A stretch of DNA of 64,000 bases from Neobacillus bataviensis (GCF_019969725.1 NZ_JAHXYW010000009.1:62001-126000), one strand, 5' to 3'. Counted from the first letter of the stretch, positions 27,919 through 38,734 are shown. The notes: generated from the letters alone by a model not told the origin. Numbers and translations are program-made.

Positions 27919-29403
27919 TTGTTAACAACAAAAGCCTATGAATTCTGGTTTGTAACAGGAAGCCAATTATTATATGGAGAAGAAGTGCTTCGTCAAGTGG
28001 AAGCAAACTCAAAAACCATTGTTAATGGTTTTGATGATGATTCTCGTGTCCCATATAAATTAGTTTTTAAATCAGTAGTAAAGGATTCAGATTCCATCCG
28101 CAAATTGATCTTAGAAGCAAATGCTGATCAAAATTGTGCGGGAATCATTACATGGATGCACACATTCTCTCCATCAAAAATGTGGATTTCAGGTCTTTCT
28201 TCCCTTCAAAAGCCTTATCTTCATTTAGCAACACAATTTAACCGTGATATCCCATGGGATTCAATCGATATGGATTTCATGAACCTGAATCAGGCCGCAC
28301 ACGGTGACCGCGAGCATGGTTTCATCACGGCTCGCATGAATGTTAAGCGTAAAGTAGTTGTGGGGCATTGGGAAAACCCAGAAGTAAGAGAACGTGTTGG
28401 CAGCTGGATGAGAACAGCGGCTGCGTTCGAGGAAAGTAAAAACCTTAAGATTGCGAGATTTGGTGATAATATGCGCCAAGTTGCTGTAACGGAAGGTGAT
28501 AAAGTAGAAGCACAAATTAAATTTGGCTGGACTGTTAATGGTTATGGAGTCGGTGACTTGGTTCAACGCATGAATGATGTGAGTGAACAAGAAGTGGACC
28601 AGTTAATGGCAAAATATGAAGAGCAATATGATATTTCGCCAGAAGGACTTACTGAGAGTCCGGTTCGAAATTCCATCCGTTATCAAGCGAGAATTGAACT
28701 TGGTATGAAATCATTCTTAACAGAAGGCGGCTATACGGCCTTTACGACCACTTTTGAAGATTTACATGGCATGCGTCAGCTTCCTGGTTTAGCGGTTCAG
28801 CGTCTAATGGAACAGGGCTACGGGTTTGCTGGTGAAGGTGACTGGAAAACAGCTGCTCTTGTAAGATTAATGAAAATTATTGCTGGTAATGAAGGAACAT
28901 CCTTCATGGAAGATTATACGTATCATTTTGAACCAGGAAATGAGATGGTTCTTGGTGCACATATGCTAGAAGTTTGCCCAACTATATCTGCCATTCGTCC
29001 TAAAATCGAAGTTCATCCACTTGGAATCGGCGGTAAAGAAGACCCTGCGCGAATCGTATTTGATGGAAGAGGCGGTTCCGCATTGAATGCAACTATTGTT
29101 GACCTAGGACATCGCTTCCGTCTTCTTGTTAATGAAGTGGATGCTGTACAGCCAGAAAAAGACATGCCAAATCTCCCCGTTGCAAGGGTATTATGGAAAA
29201 CCCAGCCATCCTTAAGCCAAGCCGTTGAAAATTGGATTCAGGCTGGAGGAGCCCACCATACAGGCTACTCTTACAAAGTAACAACTGAACAGCTGCGAGA
29301 CTTTGCTGAACTGGCTGGAATTGAGATATTAGTAATTAACAAGGATACTAAAACGGAATCATTCAATAACGAGATCCGCTGGAATGACGTTATTTTTCGT
29401 TAA
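27919..29403 (+). CDS. araA: L-arabinose isomerase
   Basis: A 494-residue enzyme that interconverts L-arabinose and L-ribulose using a manganese ion. Typical stretches are [49 protein letters not shown] (metal ligand region), [15 protein letters not shown] and GGAHHTGYS. The length matches AraA (about 495). I chose the TTG at 27919, 7 bases after GAGGAGG, because AraA proteins begin a few residues before [10 protein letters not shown]; the in-frame TTG at 27904 lies before the ribosome binding site. Confidence 0.95.
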   Translation: MLTTKAYEFWFVTGSQLLYGEEVLRQVEANSKTIVNGFDDDSRVPYKLVFKSVVKDSDSIRKLILEANADQNCAGIITWMHTFSPSKMWISGLSSLQKPYLHLATQFNRDIPWDSIDMDFMNLNQAAHGDREHGFITARMNVKRKVVVGHWENPEVRERVGSWMRTAAAFEESKNLKIARFGDNMRQVAVTEGDKVEAQIKFGWTVNGYGVGDLVQRMNDVSEQEVDQLMAKYEEQYDISPEGLTESPVRNSIRYQARIELGMKSFLTEGGYTAFTTTFEDLHGMRQLPGLAVQRLMEQGYGFAGEGDWKTAALVRLMKIIAGNEGTSFMEDYTYHFEPGNEMVLGAHMLEVCPTISAIRPKIEVHPLGIGGKEDPARIVFDGRGGSALNATIVDLGHRFRLLVNEVDAVQPEKDMPNLPVARVLWKTQPSLSQAVENWIQAGGAHHTGYSYKVTTEQLRDFAELAGIEILVINKDTKTESFNNEIRWNDVIFR

Positions 29404-29499
29404 TCATTCTCAGATGAAACTATTAAATAAGATTACTTAAATTGATTAGGGCTATTAGACATAATAGCCCTGATGTATTTGGAACAGGAGGAAAATGAC

Positions 29500-31095
29500 A
29501 TGAGTCTTGATTTAAAAAATGCGATTCAAAGCGGCAAAACAGTTCTTGGTATCGAGCTTGGTTCAACACGGATTAAAGCAGTCCTCATTGGAGAAGACAG
29601 TGTGCCGATCGCGTCCGGTAGCCATAACTGGGAAAATAGCTATGTGAACAATATCTGGACCTATAGCGAGGAGGATATTTGGAAGGGTGTTCAAGAAAGC
29701 TATCAAAAGATGGCTAACGACGTTAAAAAGCGATATGGAGTTACCTTACAATCAGTGGGAGCGCTCGGTTTTAGTGCAATGATGCATGGCTATATGGCTT
29801 TCGACAAAGAGGGAGATCTTCTGGTACCTTTTCGCACCTGGCGTAACAATATTACCGATCAGGCTTCAAAAGAACTGACTGAACTGTTTAACTACCATAT
29901 TCCTCAAAGATGGAGTATTGCTCATTTGTATCAGACCATCTTGAATCAGGAAGAACATATTGCTAACATTAGCTTCCAGACAACTCTAGCTGGTTATATC
30001 CATTGGAAACTGACAGGACAGAAGGTTTTGGGTGTTGGTGATGCATCCGGTGTATTTCCAATCGACTTGAATACGAAGAACTATAATCAGAAAATGATTG
30101 ATCAATTCAATGAGTTTATTGCGCCTAATAATCTGCCTTGGAATCTTGAAGATATTCTACCTAAGGTTTTGATAGCAGGTGAAAACGCAGGTGTACTTAC
30201 AGAAGAAGGAGCAAAGCTTTTGGATGTTACCGGTGAGCTGAGGGGTGGGATTCCTCTTTGTCCCCCTGAAGGTGATGCCGGAACAGGCATGGTCGCAACA
30301 AATAGCGTAGCGAAGCGTACTGGTAATGTTTCTGCCGGAACTTCTGTTTTTGCAATGGTGGTACTTGAAAAGGAACTGTCCAAAGTCTATACCGAGATCG
30401 ACCTTGTTACCACACCTACTGGTAATCTGGTAGCCATGTCTCATTCCAACAACTGTTCTTCAGATCTGAATGCATGGGTCGGATTGTTTGACGAATTTTC
30501 AAAAGCAATGGGTATGGAAGTGGATAGGAATAAGTTGTTTGGAACTCTATATAATATGGCTCTTCAAGGTGATTCGGATTGCGGAGGTTTACTCGCTTAT
30601 GGCTATCTTTCTGGTGAACACATTACCCACTTCGAAGAAGGTCGTCCATTGTTTGTTCGTTCATCAGAGAGCAATTTCAACCTGGCTAATTTCATGCGAG
30701 TCCATTTATTTACAGCTTTGGGCGCGTTGAAAATGGGTATGGATATACTTCTCAAACAAGAAGAAGTAAAGCTGGATGAAATTCTGGGGCATGGAGGCCT
30801 GTTTAATACAAAAGGTGTTGGACAGAGCATCATGGCCGCTGCTCTTAATGTTCCTGTTTCCGTTATGGAAACGGCAGGAGAAGGCGGAGCATGGGGGATC
30901 GCCCTGCTTGCATCTTATATGCTTAACAAAGCAGATAACGAAACGTTGGAAGAGTATTTAAGCCATAAAGTATTTGCAGAAAAAACTGGTTTGACTTTGT
31001 CCCCTGATCCTAAGGATGTAGAAGGCTTTGAGCATTTTATGAAACGTTACACCAAAGGACTAGCTATCCAAAGAGCAGCAATAAACGCATCTTAA
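29500..31095 (+). CDS. FGGY-family sugar kinase, probable L-ribulokinase
   Basis: A 531-residue FGGY kinase with [17 protein letters not shown] (phosphate 1 loop), [38 protein letters not shown], and the adenosine motif [17 protein letters not shown]. By position it should phosphorylate L-ribulose between AraA and AraD. The sequence does not look like the classical AraB of Bacillus subtilis (which begins with an IGxDxGTxS type motif) and instead resembles the xylulokinase-like ribulokinases reported in Clostridium arabinose clusters. I therefore leave the symbol blank. CAGGAGG 8 bases upstream sets the start at 29500; an in-frame ATG at 29473 precedes that site. Confidence 0.85.
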   Translation: MSLDLKNAIQSGKTVLGIELGSTRIKAVLIGEDSVPIASGSHNWENSYVNNIWTYSEEDIWKGVQESYQKMANDVKKRYGVTLQSVGALGFSAMMHGYMAFDKEGDLLVPFRTWRNNITDQASKELTELFNYHIPQRWSIAHLYQTILNQEEHIANISFQTTLAGYIHWKLTGQKVLGVGDASGVFPIDLNTKNYNQKMIDQFNEFIAPNNLPWNLEDILPKVLIAGENAGVLTEEGAKLLDVTGELRGGIPLCPPEGDAGTGMVATNSVAKRTGNVSAGTSVFAMVVLEKELSKVYTEIDLVTTPTGNLVAMSHSNNCSSDLNAWVGLFDEFSKAMGMEVDRNKLFGTLYNMALQGDSDCGGLLAYGYLSGEHITHFEEGRPLFVRSSESNFNLANFMRVHLFTALGALKMGMDILLKQEEVKLDEILGHGGLFNTKGVGQSIMAAALNVPVSVMETAGEGGAWGIALLASYMLNKADNETLEEYLSHKVFAEKTGLTLSPDPKDVEGFEHFMKRYTKGLAIQRAAINAS

Positions 31096-31511
31096 TATAT
31101 ATTTTGACAGGAGGTGGATTTCCCCTGTGCAATTAAAAATGCTCAATATAATATAGGGATTAATTTTATATTTTCAAGTGAAACAAATCCACAAAATTCT
31201 TAAATGAAGGGTGGATTTTTTTTATATTGTCTGTAACTAATCAAATAACAGAGTGGTAGGAGTAGGCAAAGACATGCTCTTCCAATGAAATCATATCATT
31301 TCAGATCAAAACAAATTATTAGTAAACTTTTTACAATAAATACAAATATATTAATTTATTTAATATTTTTGTATACTACATAACAAGAGTCAGTATAAAC
31401 TATTGGGAAAGGCAATAGATGTATTGATAATTTCTTTTTTGAAAGGGTATTCATCATTAAAAATCAATTTTTTATTTATAAAAAAATCAACAGGAGGGAT
31501 AGATCATTTTT
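31096..31511. other. Intergenic region with the arabinose operon terminator
   Basis: About 415 bases between the kinase and the sensor kinase gene. The first part holds the hairpin at 31185-31222. The rest is AT-rich and should contain the sensor operon promoter, but no box pair stands out. Confidence 0.5.
31185..31222 (+). terminator. Rho-independent terminator of the araD-araA-kinase genes
   Basis: AAATCCAC pairs perfectly with GTGGATTT around an 18-base loop, followed by a run of T residues (TTTTTTTTAT region). It lies 90 bases after the kinase stop. Confidence 0.7.
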
Positions 31512-33275
31512 TTGTTTTTTAGAAACAAATCTTTGTATTTCAAACTTATTTGTATATTTATAACGATTATCTTACTTTCAATAGCTATCTCAACATCCTT
31601 TCCTGCTCATGAATATACAAATTTGATTGAACAACAGGCGAATGAGCATACAAGAAAAGATATTGAGCAAGTTAAAAAAAATATTGAGTTACATATTAAG
31701 GAACTAGAAAACATTACAGAGTATTTGAGTAGAAATGAAAATGTAACTGATTTTTTTCTCGCACAAAAGTTAGATACTGGTCTTGAATCAAAAATTAAAA
31801 AGCAGATGAAAATGTATACGGATACACACCCACAGATTGCTGGGATTTTAATAGTCAATAAATCAGATTTATTAATTAGTAATGAAATGTCTAGAATGAC
31901 AAGGGATTCATTAATGAATGAGAGTTGGTATAAGCAAGCAGTTAATGCTCCTTCCATCATTCATTTGGAAAGTAGACCAATTGGAAGAAACCTCACCACA
32001 AATCCAAAGTACAGTGCGGATGATGTACTATCTGTCACGAAGGCCGTCACGAATGAAAAAACAGGAGACGTTCTTGGGGTAATTTTGATCGATTGGAAAC
32101 TTGATACAATTAATAATGAAATTAAGAACATGGGTTTTGGTGCACATGGGTTTGTCTATATAATAGATGAACAGTCACGAATTGTTTATACCCCTGTTAA
32201 TAAAATCGTATATCGTATAAAGGATTCTTGGTTCAGTAATAGAAAATCGGGAAGTTTTAATAAGAGCATACAAGAAAATGAGTACCAGGTTATGTATGAT
32301 TACTCTAAATATACTAAATGGAAGATTGTTGGGGTATTCTCCATCAACGAAACTCTTGCATTTATAAAGGATATGAGATGGACTGCAGGTATAATTGCAA
32401 TGGTTGTGTTGATTCTGGCCATTTTTGCAGCCACTTTTTTCACATCTTCGATTACAAGACCTCTCAGCAAACTTAGCTCGCTAATGAAAAAGGCAGCACA
32501 AGGAGACTTGGACAATAAATTTGAAAGTAAAAATGAAGATGAAATTAAGCACCTTGGAGACAGTTTTAATAGCATGATTGACTCTATTAAAAACCTCCTC
32601 AATCTGATAAATTTGATAGAAAAACGAAAGCGTGAGGCGGAATTAAAAGTTCTTCAAGAGCAAATTAAACCTCATTTTCTCTACAATACATTTGATACTA
32701 TCAAGTGGATGGCCTTGGAATATCAGGCAAAGGATATTATGGACGTAATTGATGCGTTGACAAAGCTTTTTCGAATTGGGCTAAGTAAGGGGAAAGAAAG
32801 TATTAGGGTAGCAGAAGAAATTGAGCATATCGAGAGTTATCTGATTATTCAGATGACTAGATATGAGGATAAGTTTGACTATGTGATTGAGGTTCAGGAG
32901 GAAGTCAAAGAACTTTTTGTCCTTAAACTCATCCTGCAACCCTTAGTAGAAAACTCGATATACCATGCGATTAAAACAAAGAAAGGCCGAGGGAAAATCT
33001 GGATTCAGGTAAAGATCATTGATAATAGGCTTTTGTTAAGTATAACGGATGATGGAAAGGGAATAAATCCAGAGTTGATAACAAAATTAAATGAACGTCT
33101 GCAAAAAACAGGGATGATAGGCGGTGAAGATACAAGCGGATATGGAATGTTAAATGTAAATGAAAGAATAAAACTCACTTTTGGAAATGACTTCGGGTTA
33201 AATGTTCGTAGTATAGAAAATAAAGGTACCACGGTAGAGATATGGCACCCAATCGTACGTGACGTGTTAGGCTGA
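31512..33275 (+). CDS. Membrane sensor histidine kinase (YesM/LytS type)
   Basis: A 587-residue two-component sensor. A membrane segment lies at about 12-30, an extracellular Cache-like domain at 35-280, a second membrane segment near 285-310, a HAMP linker after it, and then the His_kinase domain with H388 (KPHFLYNTFDTIKW) and a HATPase domain (LVENSIYHAI, ITDDGKGINPEL, GYGMLNVNERI). YesM-type kinases control sugar and polysaccharide genes through AraC-type regulators. It starts with TTG, 12 bases after AGGAGGG. It is in an operon with the response regulator and a tandem sugar-binding protein, so it probably senses arabinose through that protein. Confidence 0.92.
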   Translation: MFFRNKSLYFKLICIFITIILLSIAISTSFPAHEYTNLIEQQANEHTRKDIEQVKKNIELHIKELENITEYLSRNENVTDFFLAQKLDTGLESKIKKQMKMYTDTHPQIAGILIVNKSDLLISNEMSRMTRDSLMNESWYKQAVNAPSIIHLESRPIGRNLTTNPKYSADDVLSVTKAVTNEKTGDVLGVILIDWKLDTINNEIKNMGFGAHGFVYIIDEQSRIVYTPVNKIVYRIKDSWFSNRKSGSFNKSIQENEYQVMYDYSKYTKWKIVGVFSINETLAFIKDMRWTAGIIAMVVLILAIFAATFFTSSITRPLSKLSSLMKKAAQGDLDNKFESKNEDEIKHLGDSFNSMIDSIKNLLNLINLIEKRKREAELKVLQEQIKPHFLYNTFDTIKWMALEYQAKDIMDVIDALTKLFRIGLSKGKESIRVAEEIEHIESYLIIQMTRYEDKFDYVIEVQEEVKELFVLKLILQPLVENSIYHAIKTKKGRGKIWIQVKIIDNRLLLSITDDGKGINPELITKLNERLQKTGMIGGEDTSGYGMLNVNERIKLTFGNDFGLNVRSIENKGTTVEIWHPIVRDVLG

Positions 33276-33310
33276 TAAGTTTTTCTTTCATTTAAACAGG
33301 GGGAATGGAA

Positions 33311-34516
33311 ATGTTGAAATTACTTATTGCAGATGATGAACCTAAGATCGTTAGGGGGTTGAAAAAATCGCTGAATTGGGATGAATGGAATATACAAATT
33401 GCAGGTGAAGCCCAAGATGGGGAGACTGCATTTGAATTGGCTCTAGAGGTTAAGCCCGATATTCTCTTTTTGGATATCAATATGCCATTCCTTAATGGAT
33501 TGCAATTGATTAGAAAACTGAAAGAGGAACTGCCTTCTTCCATTATTATCATAATCAGTGGACATGATGAATTCTCATACGCTCAGGAGGCCCTTCGATT
33601 AAATGTATTTGAATATTTACTTAAACCTGTAAATCCTGATGACCTGAAAAGAACGGTTACCAAAGCGGTCAACCATCTGAATGAATCTAGAAGAAGTAAT
33701 CAATTCGTCCAATGGATGAATGATCAATTGGAAGAGAATGTCGATTTGGTAAGAAACAGCTTTCTGTGTAAGTGGTTAAATGGGCAGTTAGATGAAGAGG
33801 AAATTCATAAGCAGCTCCACTACTTCCGTTTGGATTGGGAAGAGGTTGGGATCTTTGTAATTAAGCCTATGAGGATAGCTGTAGAGGGTAACATAGGGGA
33901 AACTTGGGAAATGGACCTACTGCTTTTTAGCATGCAAAATATTATCGATGAAGTACTCGATACTTACGATCCGCGAGTTGTTTTCAGGGATGAAAGGAAT
34001 CATATCGTAGCAATCGTGCCTACGAATGAGTTAGAGTCAATGTATCCATTATGTGAACAATTTGAAGAAGTGATCGAAAAGTTGACAGGTAAAAAAATAA
34101 TGATAGCCAAAAAAGTAGTAGAAAAGCCTTCAACTGAAATCCCAGTTGTATATAGTATCTCCATTCAAGAGCTTAGCGAACAATCTTTGATAATGCCAGT
34201 GGTAATGTTGGCTAAACGATATATTGAGAGATATTACTACAAACAAGATTTAACCCTGCAGGAAGTAGCTCAGGAAGTTAATGTAAGTCCGAGTTATTTA
34301 AGCCGGCTTTTGAAAGAAGAATTAGGTTCTTCTTTTATTGACTACTTAACTCAAGTCAGGATCCAGTATGCGATTAAATTTATGGAGAATCCATCTTACA
34401 AAATTTATGAAGTTGCTGAAAAAGTCGGATACAGCACCCAACATTACTTTAGTACAGCCTTTAAAAAGGTGGTAGGTATGTCCCCTTCTAATTTTGTAAA
34501 GGAGGGGGCACGGTAG
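33311..34516 (+). CDS. AraC-type response regulator (YesN type)
   Basis: A 401-residue response regulator. The receiver domain covers residues 1-120, with acidic pocket D8 and D9, phosphoacceptor D55 (LFLDINMP) and K105-type switch region (EYLLKPVNPDD). The C-terminal 100 residues hold two helix-turn-helix motifs of the AraC family (LTLQEVAQEVNVSPSYLSRL and YEVAEKVGYSTQHYFSTAFK). The partner kinase is the gene before it. It likely activates the arabinan and transporter genes downstream. The ATG at 33311, 7 bases after AGGGGG, is better placed than the ATG at 33305. Confidence 0.92.
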   Translation: MLKLLIADDEPKIVRGLKKSLNWDEWNIQIAGEAQDGETAFELALEVKPDILFLDINMPFLNGLQLIRKLKEELPSSIIIIISGHDEFSYAQEALRLNVFEYLLKPVNPDDLKRTVTKAVNHLNESRRSNQFVQWMNDQLEENVDLVRNSFLCKWLNGQLDEEEIHKQLHYFRLDWEEVGIFVIKPMRIAVEGNIGETWEMDLLLFSMQNIIDEVLDTYDPRVVFRDERNHIVAIVPTNELESMYPLCEQFEEVIEKLTGKKIMIAKKVVEKPSTEIPVVYSISIQELSEQSLIMPVVMLAKRYIERYYYKQDLTLQEVAQEVNVSPSYLSRLLKEELGSSFIDYLTQVRIQYAIKFMENPSYKIYEVAEKVGYSTQHYFSTAFKKVVGMSPSNFVKEGAR

Positions 34517-36399
34517 TGAAAATGGGATTCAGAACTAAGAAAAGGTATTGGATTATCTTTTTGGCTATTATTATCCTTGGGGTGTCTGTCTATAAAGTAA
34601 CACATGGTCAAAATAAGTCAGATGAAGGAACAGAATATGTTATAGGTGTGTCCCAGGCAAATTTGACTGAACCTTGGCGAGTGGCCATGAACGATGAAAT
34701 TAGAAAGGAAGCGGATCAGCATAAAGGATTGCACGTGATTTTTACCGATGCTGCTCACAGTAATGATAAACAGAAGCAAGATATTGATAGATTGCTGGAT
34801 TTTGGAATTGATTTGCTGATTATTTCAACTAATGATTCTGAAAACTTGAAACCGATTATTGCCGAGGTACATAAAAAAATACCGGTTATTGTGTTAGGGA
34901 GGGCTATCGATGGATATGATTATACATTATTTATCGGTCCGGCAAATGAAACGATTGGCAGGAACGCTGGGCAATTGGTTGCAGATTTGGCAGGAGATAA
35001 ACCGGCGAATTTAGTAGAAATACAAGGCCTGGCTGAATCACCCCCAGTACTGGAAAGGAGTAAGGGATTCAAAGAAGTTCTACAAAATCATCCTAACATT
35101 CACCAAGTTGATAAGATAGTTGCGGACTGGAATCGAGATAAAGCGGAAGATCAGATATTGGAAGCGATAAAAAATCATCCCCAAATTGATATCGTTTTCG
35201 CCCATAGTGATGCTATGGCTCTTGGTGCATATAGGGCATTTGAAAAAAAGGGGATTCGAGGGGTTAAAATCATTGGCGTGGATGGTCTTAAAGGCGAAAA
35301 TGGGGGACTCGATTTGGTCAGAAGGAATATTTTAACTGGAACCTTCGCCTATAGGACTGGTGGCAAAGAATCAATTCAGAATGCAATGGATATTTTAGAA
35401 GGGAAATCTGGGATTCCCAAAAAAATTCTTCTACGTGTAAACAAAATTACGGAAGAAAATGTGGAGCAATATGTACAAACACAGCAGAAAACCTTAAATG
35501 CACTTTTGCAACAAAAAAATCACATTGAACTAGGATTTGTACAAGTTGGTGCAGAGAGCAGCTGGAGAGCGGCCAACTCCGCTTCAATCAAAAAGGCCGC
35601 TCAAGACTTTGGAATAGACCTTAAATTTAAAAATGCCAACCAAAGTATGGATAATCAAATCCAAGCCATTCGGAACTTTATTCGGGAAAGGGTAGATGTT
35701 ATTGCATTTTCACCGGTTGTGCAAAATGGATATGAGGATGTTTTGAGAGAGGCAAAAATGGCAGGAATCCCCGTTATTCTGACGGACCGGGAATTGAACC
35801 TTAAAGATGATTCCCTTTGGCTGACCTCTATTGGCGCTGATTTTCAGGAAGAGGGAAGGAGAGCTGCGAGATGGCTTTTAGAACAAACAAAAGGAGTAAG
35901 AAAAGATATTAATATTGTGGAATTGCAGGGGACTTCGGGTTCTTCACCAGCTGTTTATCGTAAAAAGGGATTTGAGGAACTGCTGAAAAATAATTCGAAC
36001 TATCATATTTTAGCTTCCAAATCCGCAGACTTCACGAAAGAAGCAGGCAGACGTGTCATGAAAGAGTACTTGAAAAAGTATGGGGATAAGATTCAGGTAG
36101 TTTTCGCACATAATGATGACATGGCGCTGGGAGCGATTGAGGCAATTGAAGAAGCTGGGAAAAGGCCAGGTAAAGACATTTTGATCATATCTGTAGATGG
36201 TACAAAGGAGGCCTTTAATGCCCTGTTTGCAGGTAAATTGAATTTGACGGTGGAGTGTAATCCATTGTTAGGGCCCGAATTAATGAAAGCGATAACAGAT
36301 TATATGGAAGGAAAAGAGATTCCGGTCAAAATCATCCCGAAGGAAGGGATTTTTAGTCAAGAGAATGCCAAACGGGATTTTATTAATCGTGCTTATTAA
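34516..36399 (+). CDS. Membrane-anchored tandem sugar-binding protein, probable co-sensor
   Basis: A 627-residue protein with one N-terminal membrane segment (RYWIIFLAIIILGVSVY) and two complete type I sugar-binding-protein domains in tandem, about residues 38-325 and 335-627. The first has YVIGVSQANLTEPWR and VFAHSDAMALGAYRA; the second has LGFVQVGAESSWRAANSA, VFAHNDDMALGAIEAIEEAG and ECNPLLGPELMKA. Domain 2 is strikingly similar to the free binding protein at 41820. There is no lipobox. The gene overlaps the response regulator by one base and is followed by a terminator, with no transporter subunits in the operon. I infer that it presents sugar to the kinase, like XylFII with LytS. The tandem form is unusual. 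Start GTG 34516 follows GAGGGGG. Confidence 0.88.
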   Translation: MKMGFRTKKRYWIIFLAIIILGVSVYKVTHGQNKSDEGTEYVIGVSQANLTEPWRVAMNDEIRKEADQHKGLHVIFTDAAHSNDKQKQDIDRLLDFGIDLLIISTNDSENLKPIIAEVHKKIPVIVLGRAIDGYDYTLFIGPANETIGRNAGQLVADLAGDKPANLVEIQGLAESPPVLERSKGFKEVLQNHPNIHQVDKIVADWNRDKAEDQILEAIKNHPQIDIVFAHSDAMALGAYRAFEKKGIRGVKIIGVDGLKGENGGLDLVRRNILTGTFAYRTGGKESIQNAMDILEGKSGIPKKILLRVNKITEENVEQYVQTQQKTLNALLQQKNHIELGFVQVGAESSWRAANSASIKKAAQDFGIDLKFKNANQSMDNQIQAIRNFIRERVDVIAFSPVVQNGYEDVLREAKMAGIPVILTDRELNLKDDSLWLTSIGADFQEEGRRAARWLLEQTKGVRKDINIVELQGTSGSSPAVYRKKGFEELLKNNSNYHILASKSADFTKEAGRRVMKEYLKKYGDKIQVVFAHNDDMALGAIEAIEEAGKRPGKDILIISVDGTKEAFNALFAGKLNLTVECNPLLGPELMKAITDYMEGKEIPVKIIPKEGIFSQENAKRDFINRAY

Positions 36400-36453
36400 T
36401 ATAAATTGAAAACTTTTTAAAAATATTGGATTTTGATGGAGAACATGATCGAA

Positions 36454-36495
36454 AGACACTGGAACCGAATTAGTGGTTTCAGTGTCTATTTTTTT
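36454..36495 (+). terminator. Rho-independent terminator of the sensor operon
   Basis: AGACACTGGAACC pairs with GGTTTCAGTGTCT (one mismatch) around an 8-base loop, followed by ATTTTTTTAT. Confidence 0.8.
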
Positions 36496-36613
36496 ATATT
36501 TAATGAATAATGAACTATGGTTTCATCCAATTGAAAATATTGTGTTGTATTTTATAAAAAAATTTTGATTATTATAAAGATTGTCTACAAATGATTTGAT
36601 AAACTTCAATGTA

Positions 36614-36627
36614 TGTAAGCGTTTAAT
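36614..36627. promoter_or_regulatory. Possible CcpA cre site before the first GH43 gene
   Basis: TGTAAGCGTTTAAT matches the cre consensus TGWAANCGNTNWCA at all but the last two positions. It lies 30 bases upstream of the start codon. Carbon catabolite repression would be expected for a secreted arabinanase. Confidence 0.45.
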
Positions 36628-36656
36628 AGATTTATAAGGAGGTATCACAAAAGCAT

Positions 36657-38627
36657 ATGAAAAAGGTAGTTTCGAAAATTATGTTATCAACACTACTATT
36701 ATCATCCTTTTCAACTGCAGCTTATGCGGACAACCCTATTATTAAGGATAAGTTCACTGGAGACCCGGCTGCACTCGTTCAGGGTGACAAAGTTTATCTC
36801 TATGCAGGACACGATGAAGCGCCTGCAGGTGGAAACTTTTACTTAATGCCAGAATGGGTCATTTATTCTACAACTGATATGGTGAACTGGAAACAAGAAG
36901 GGTCACTAAGCGTTAAGGATACCTTCTCATGGGCAAGGGAAGATGCCGCATGGGCGAGTCAAGTAATCGAGAAAGACGGTACCTATTATTGGTATGTTGC
37001 CACTAATAATAAGGACGGAAGTGGATATTGTATTGGTGTAGCTACCTCAAAAAGTCCAACTGAAGGGTTTAAGGATGCTCTTGGAAAGCCATTGATTACC
37101 AATCAAATGACGACTTCAACTATTTCATGGGATGATATTGATCCGACAGTCATGATCGATGATGATGGACAGGCGTATCTATATTGGGGAAATTCATATC
37201 CCTACTATGCAAAGCTTAAGCCGAATATGATCGAGCTAGATGAGGATATTCAAAAAGTTACCATCAATAACTTGAAAGGTGGTTACACAGAAGCTCCGTG
37301 GATTCATAAACACAACAGCAAATATTATTTATCATTTGCCCATGATTGGCCAGAAGGTCTAGCTTATGCAATGAGTGATAGTCCTGCCGGTCCATGGGAA
37401 TATAAGGGAGTGCTTATGGATCCGTATACCTCAGACCCTAATGATAAGAACAATAGTAATACGAGTCACCAATCCATTATTGACTTCAAAGGAAAGTCCT
37501 ACATTATTTACCATACCGGCGCTTTACCAACTGGGGGCTCATACAGGCGTTCTGTATCGGTTGATCGATTATACTACAATCCCGACGGTACGATAAAAAA
37601 GGTTGTCCCTACTTCTACAGGCTTGGATGGTATAGGACAAAAACTGCAGTCTTATAGTTTCCTTGACCGTTATATCAGGCACTACAATTATGATGCTAGG
37701 ATTGATCCTTTAGACGTACTGAATATTTCAAACTTTGATGCAAGATGGCAGATTGTACCTGGTTTGGCCGTTTCAGGAGAGGGATATGTATCCTTCCAGT
37801 CTGTGAATAAGCCGGGATATTATTTAAGACATAGCAATTATGACCTCGCACTTGTAAAGAATAACGGAACAGATGTATTTAAAGCAGATGCCACATTTAA
37901 AATGGTGCCTGGTTTAGCAAATCCAAACTGGAATTCCTTCCAGTCTTATAACTTCCCAAATTTGTATATTAAGCAAAAGGATTATTTATTGAAGTTAGAG
38001 GAAGTCAATACCGAAGGTGACAAAGAGAATGCTACCTTTAAGATGTCAGAAACAGATGTAAAGGATGTTCAACTAAATATTGATAGTCTTACACTACAAC
38101 AAAATGACGAAAGCAGCGTATCTGCTGTTGTATTCCCAAATAGTGTACTTAATCAAAAAGTGACTTTTACTTCCAGCGATCCTAATGTGGTATCCATTTC
38201 TAATCCAACTTATAATCCTGAAAATGGAAAGACAACCATTACAATTACTGCAAAATCTCCGGGAACGGCTGATATTATTGCTACAACCGACGAAGGACAA
38301 TTTACTGATTCTGCCACAATCACTGTAGAAAAGCAGTCGCCTACAACTATAAAAGATTTAAAAATTTCTGTGAATGATAGAAAAGTTGTAATTGAAGGCT
38401 CTTTGACTCAGATAAAGGGCACGGATGTGGCAGTTAGAGTGATAGCGCCAAATGGTAAATTAGATTATCTTGATCAAATTACCACGGAAGACGACGGTAA
38501 ATTCAAGTATGAATTTACACTTTCGAACCATGCAGCAGGTAAATATGATGTCAGTCTCGGTGCTGCAGACTTAAGTGAAATAGTGAATACCGGATTTGAA
38601 TATAGGCCCGGCCCACAAGATCAATGA
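36657..38627 (+). CDS. Secreted GH43 arabinofuranosidase with CBM42 and Ig-like domains
   Basis: A 656-residue secreted enzyme with a signal peptide ending near AYA (residue 24). The five-bladed beta-propeller GH43 domain spans about 28-320, with catalytic base D36 (TGDPAAL), pKa modulator D162 (DDIDPTVM) and acid E212 (YTEAPWI). An AbfB/CBM42 arabinofuranose-binding domain follows (residues 325-465; RYIRHYNYDARI, GYYLRHSNYDLAL), then a Big2-like Ig domain (470-560) and a last beta domain. It should remove or bind arabinofuranose side chains on arabinan or arabinoxylan. No cell-wall anchor motif is present. AAGGAGGT sits 14 bases upstream, a rather long spacing. A cre-like site lies in the promoter region. 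Confidence 0.88.
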   Translation: MKKVVSKIMLSTLLLSSFSTAAYADNPIIKDKFTGDPAALVQGDKVYLYAGHDEAPAGGNFYLMPEWVIYSTTDMVNWKQEGSLSVKDTFSWAREDAAWASQVIEKDGTYYWYVATNNKDGSGYCIGVATSKSPTEGFKDALGKPLITNQMTTSTISWDDIDPTVMIDDDGQAYLYWGNSYPYYAKLKPNMIELDEDIQKVTINNLKGGYTEAPWIHKHNSKYYLSFAHDWPEGLAYAMSDSPAGPWEYKGVLMDPYTSDPNDKNNSNTSHQSIIDFKGKSYIIYHTGALPTGGSYRRSVSVDRLYYNPDGTIKKVVPTSTGLDGIGQKLQSYSFLDRYIRHYNYDARIDPLDVLNISNFDARWQIVPGLAVSGEGYVSFQSVNKPGYYLRHSNYDLALVKNNGTDVFKADATFKMVPGLANPNWNSFQSYNFPNLYIKQKDYLLKLEEVNTEGDKENATFKMSETDVKDVQLNIDSLTLQQNDESSVSAVVFPNSVLNQKVTFTSSDPNVVSISNPTYNPENGKTTITITAKSPGTADIIATTDEGQFTDSATITVEKQSPTTIKDLKISVNDRKVVIEGSLTQIKGTDVAVRVIAPNGKLDYLDQITTEDDGKFKYEFTLSNHAAGKYDVSLGAADLSEIVNTGFEYRPGPQDQ

Positions 38628-38734
38628 AAATATCTTGTAACCCTTAACTAGGCAAACTAAATACTAGTTTAGGAGAAACATTCTAATCATCTAAAAAGTT
38701 AATCTTATGAAAGAATCATAAGGAGGGATAAAAT

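Noticed and set aside
29473..29499. Upstream ATG of the sugar kinase
   Set aside because: The ribosome binding site CAGGAGG lies after it, so translation should begin at 29500.
31360..31400. AraR-type operator near the sensor operon
   Set aside because: No sequence close to the ATTTGTAC...GTACAAAT pattern of Bacillus subtilis AraR sites was found here or before the araD-araA genes.
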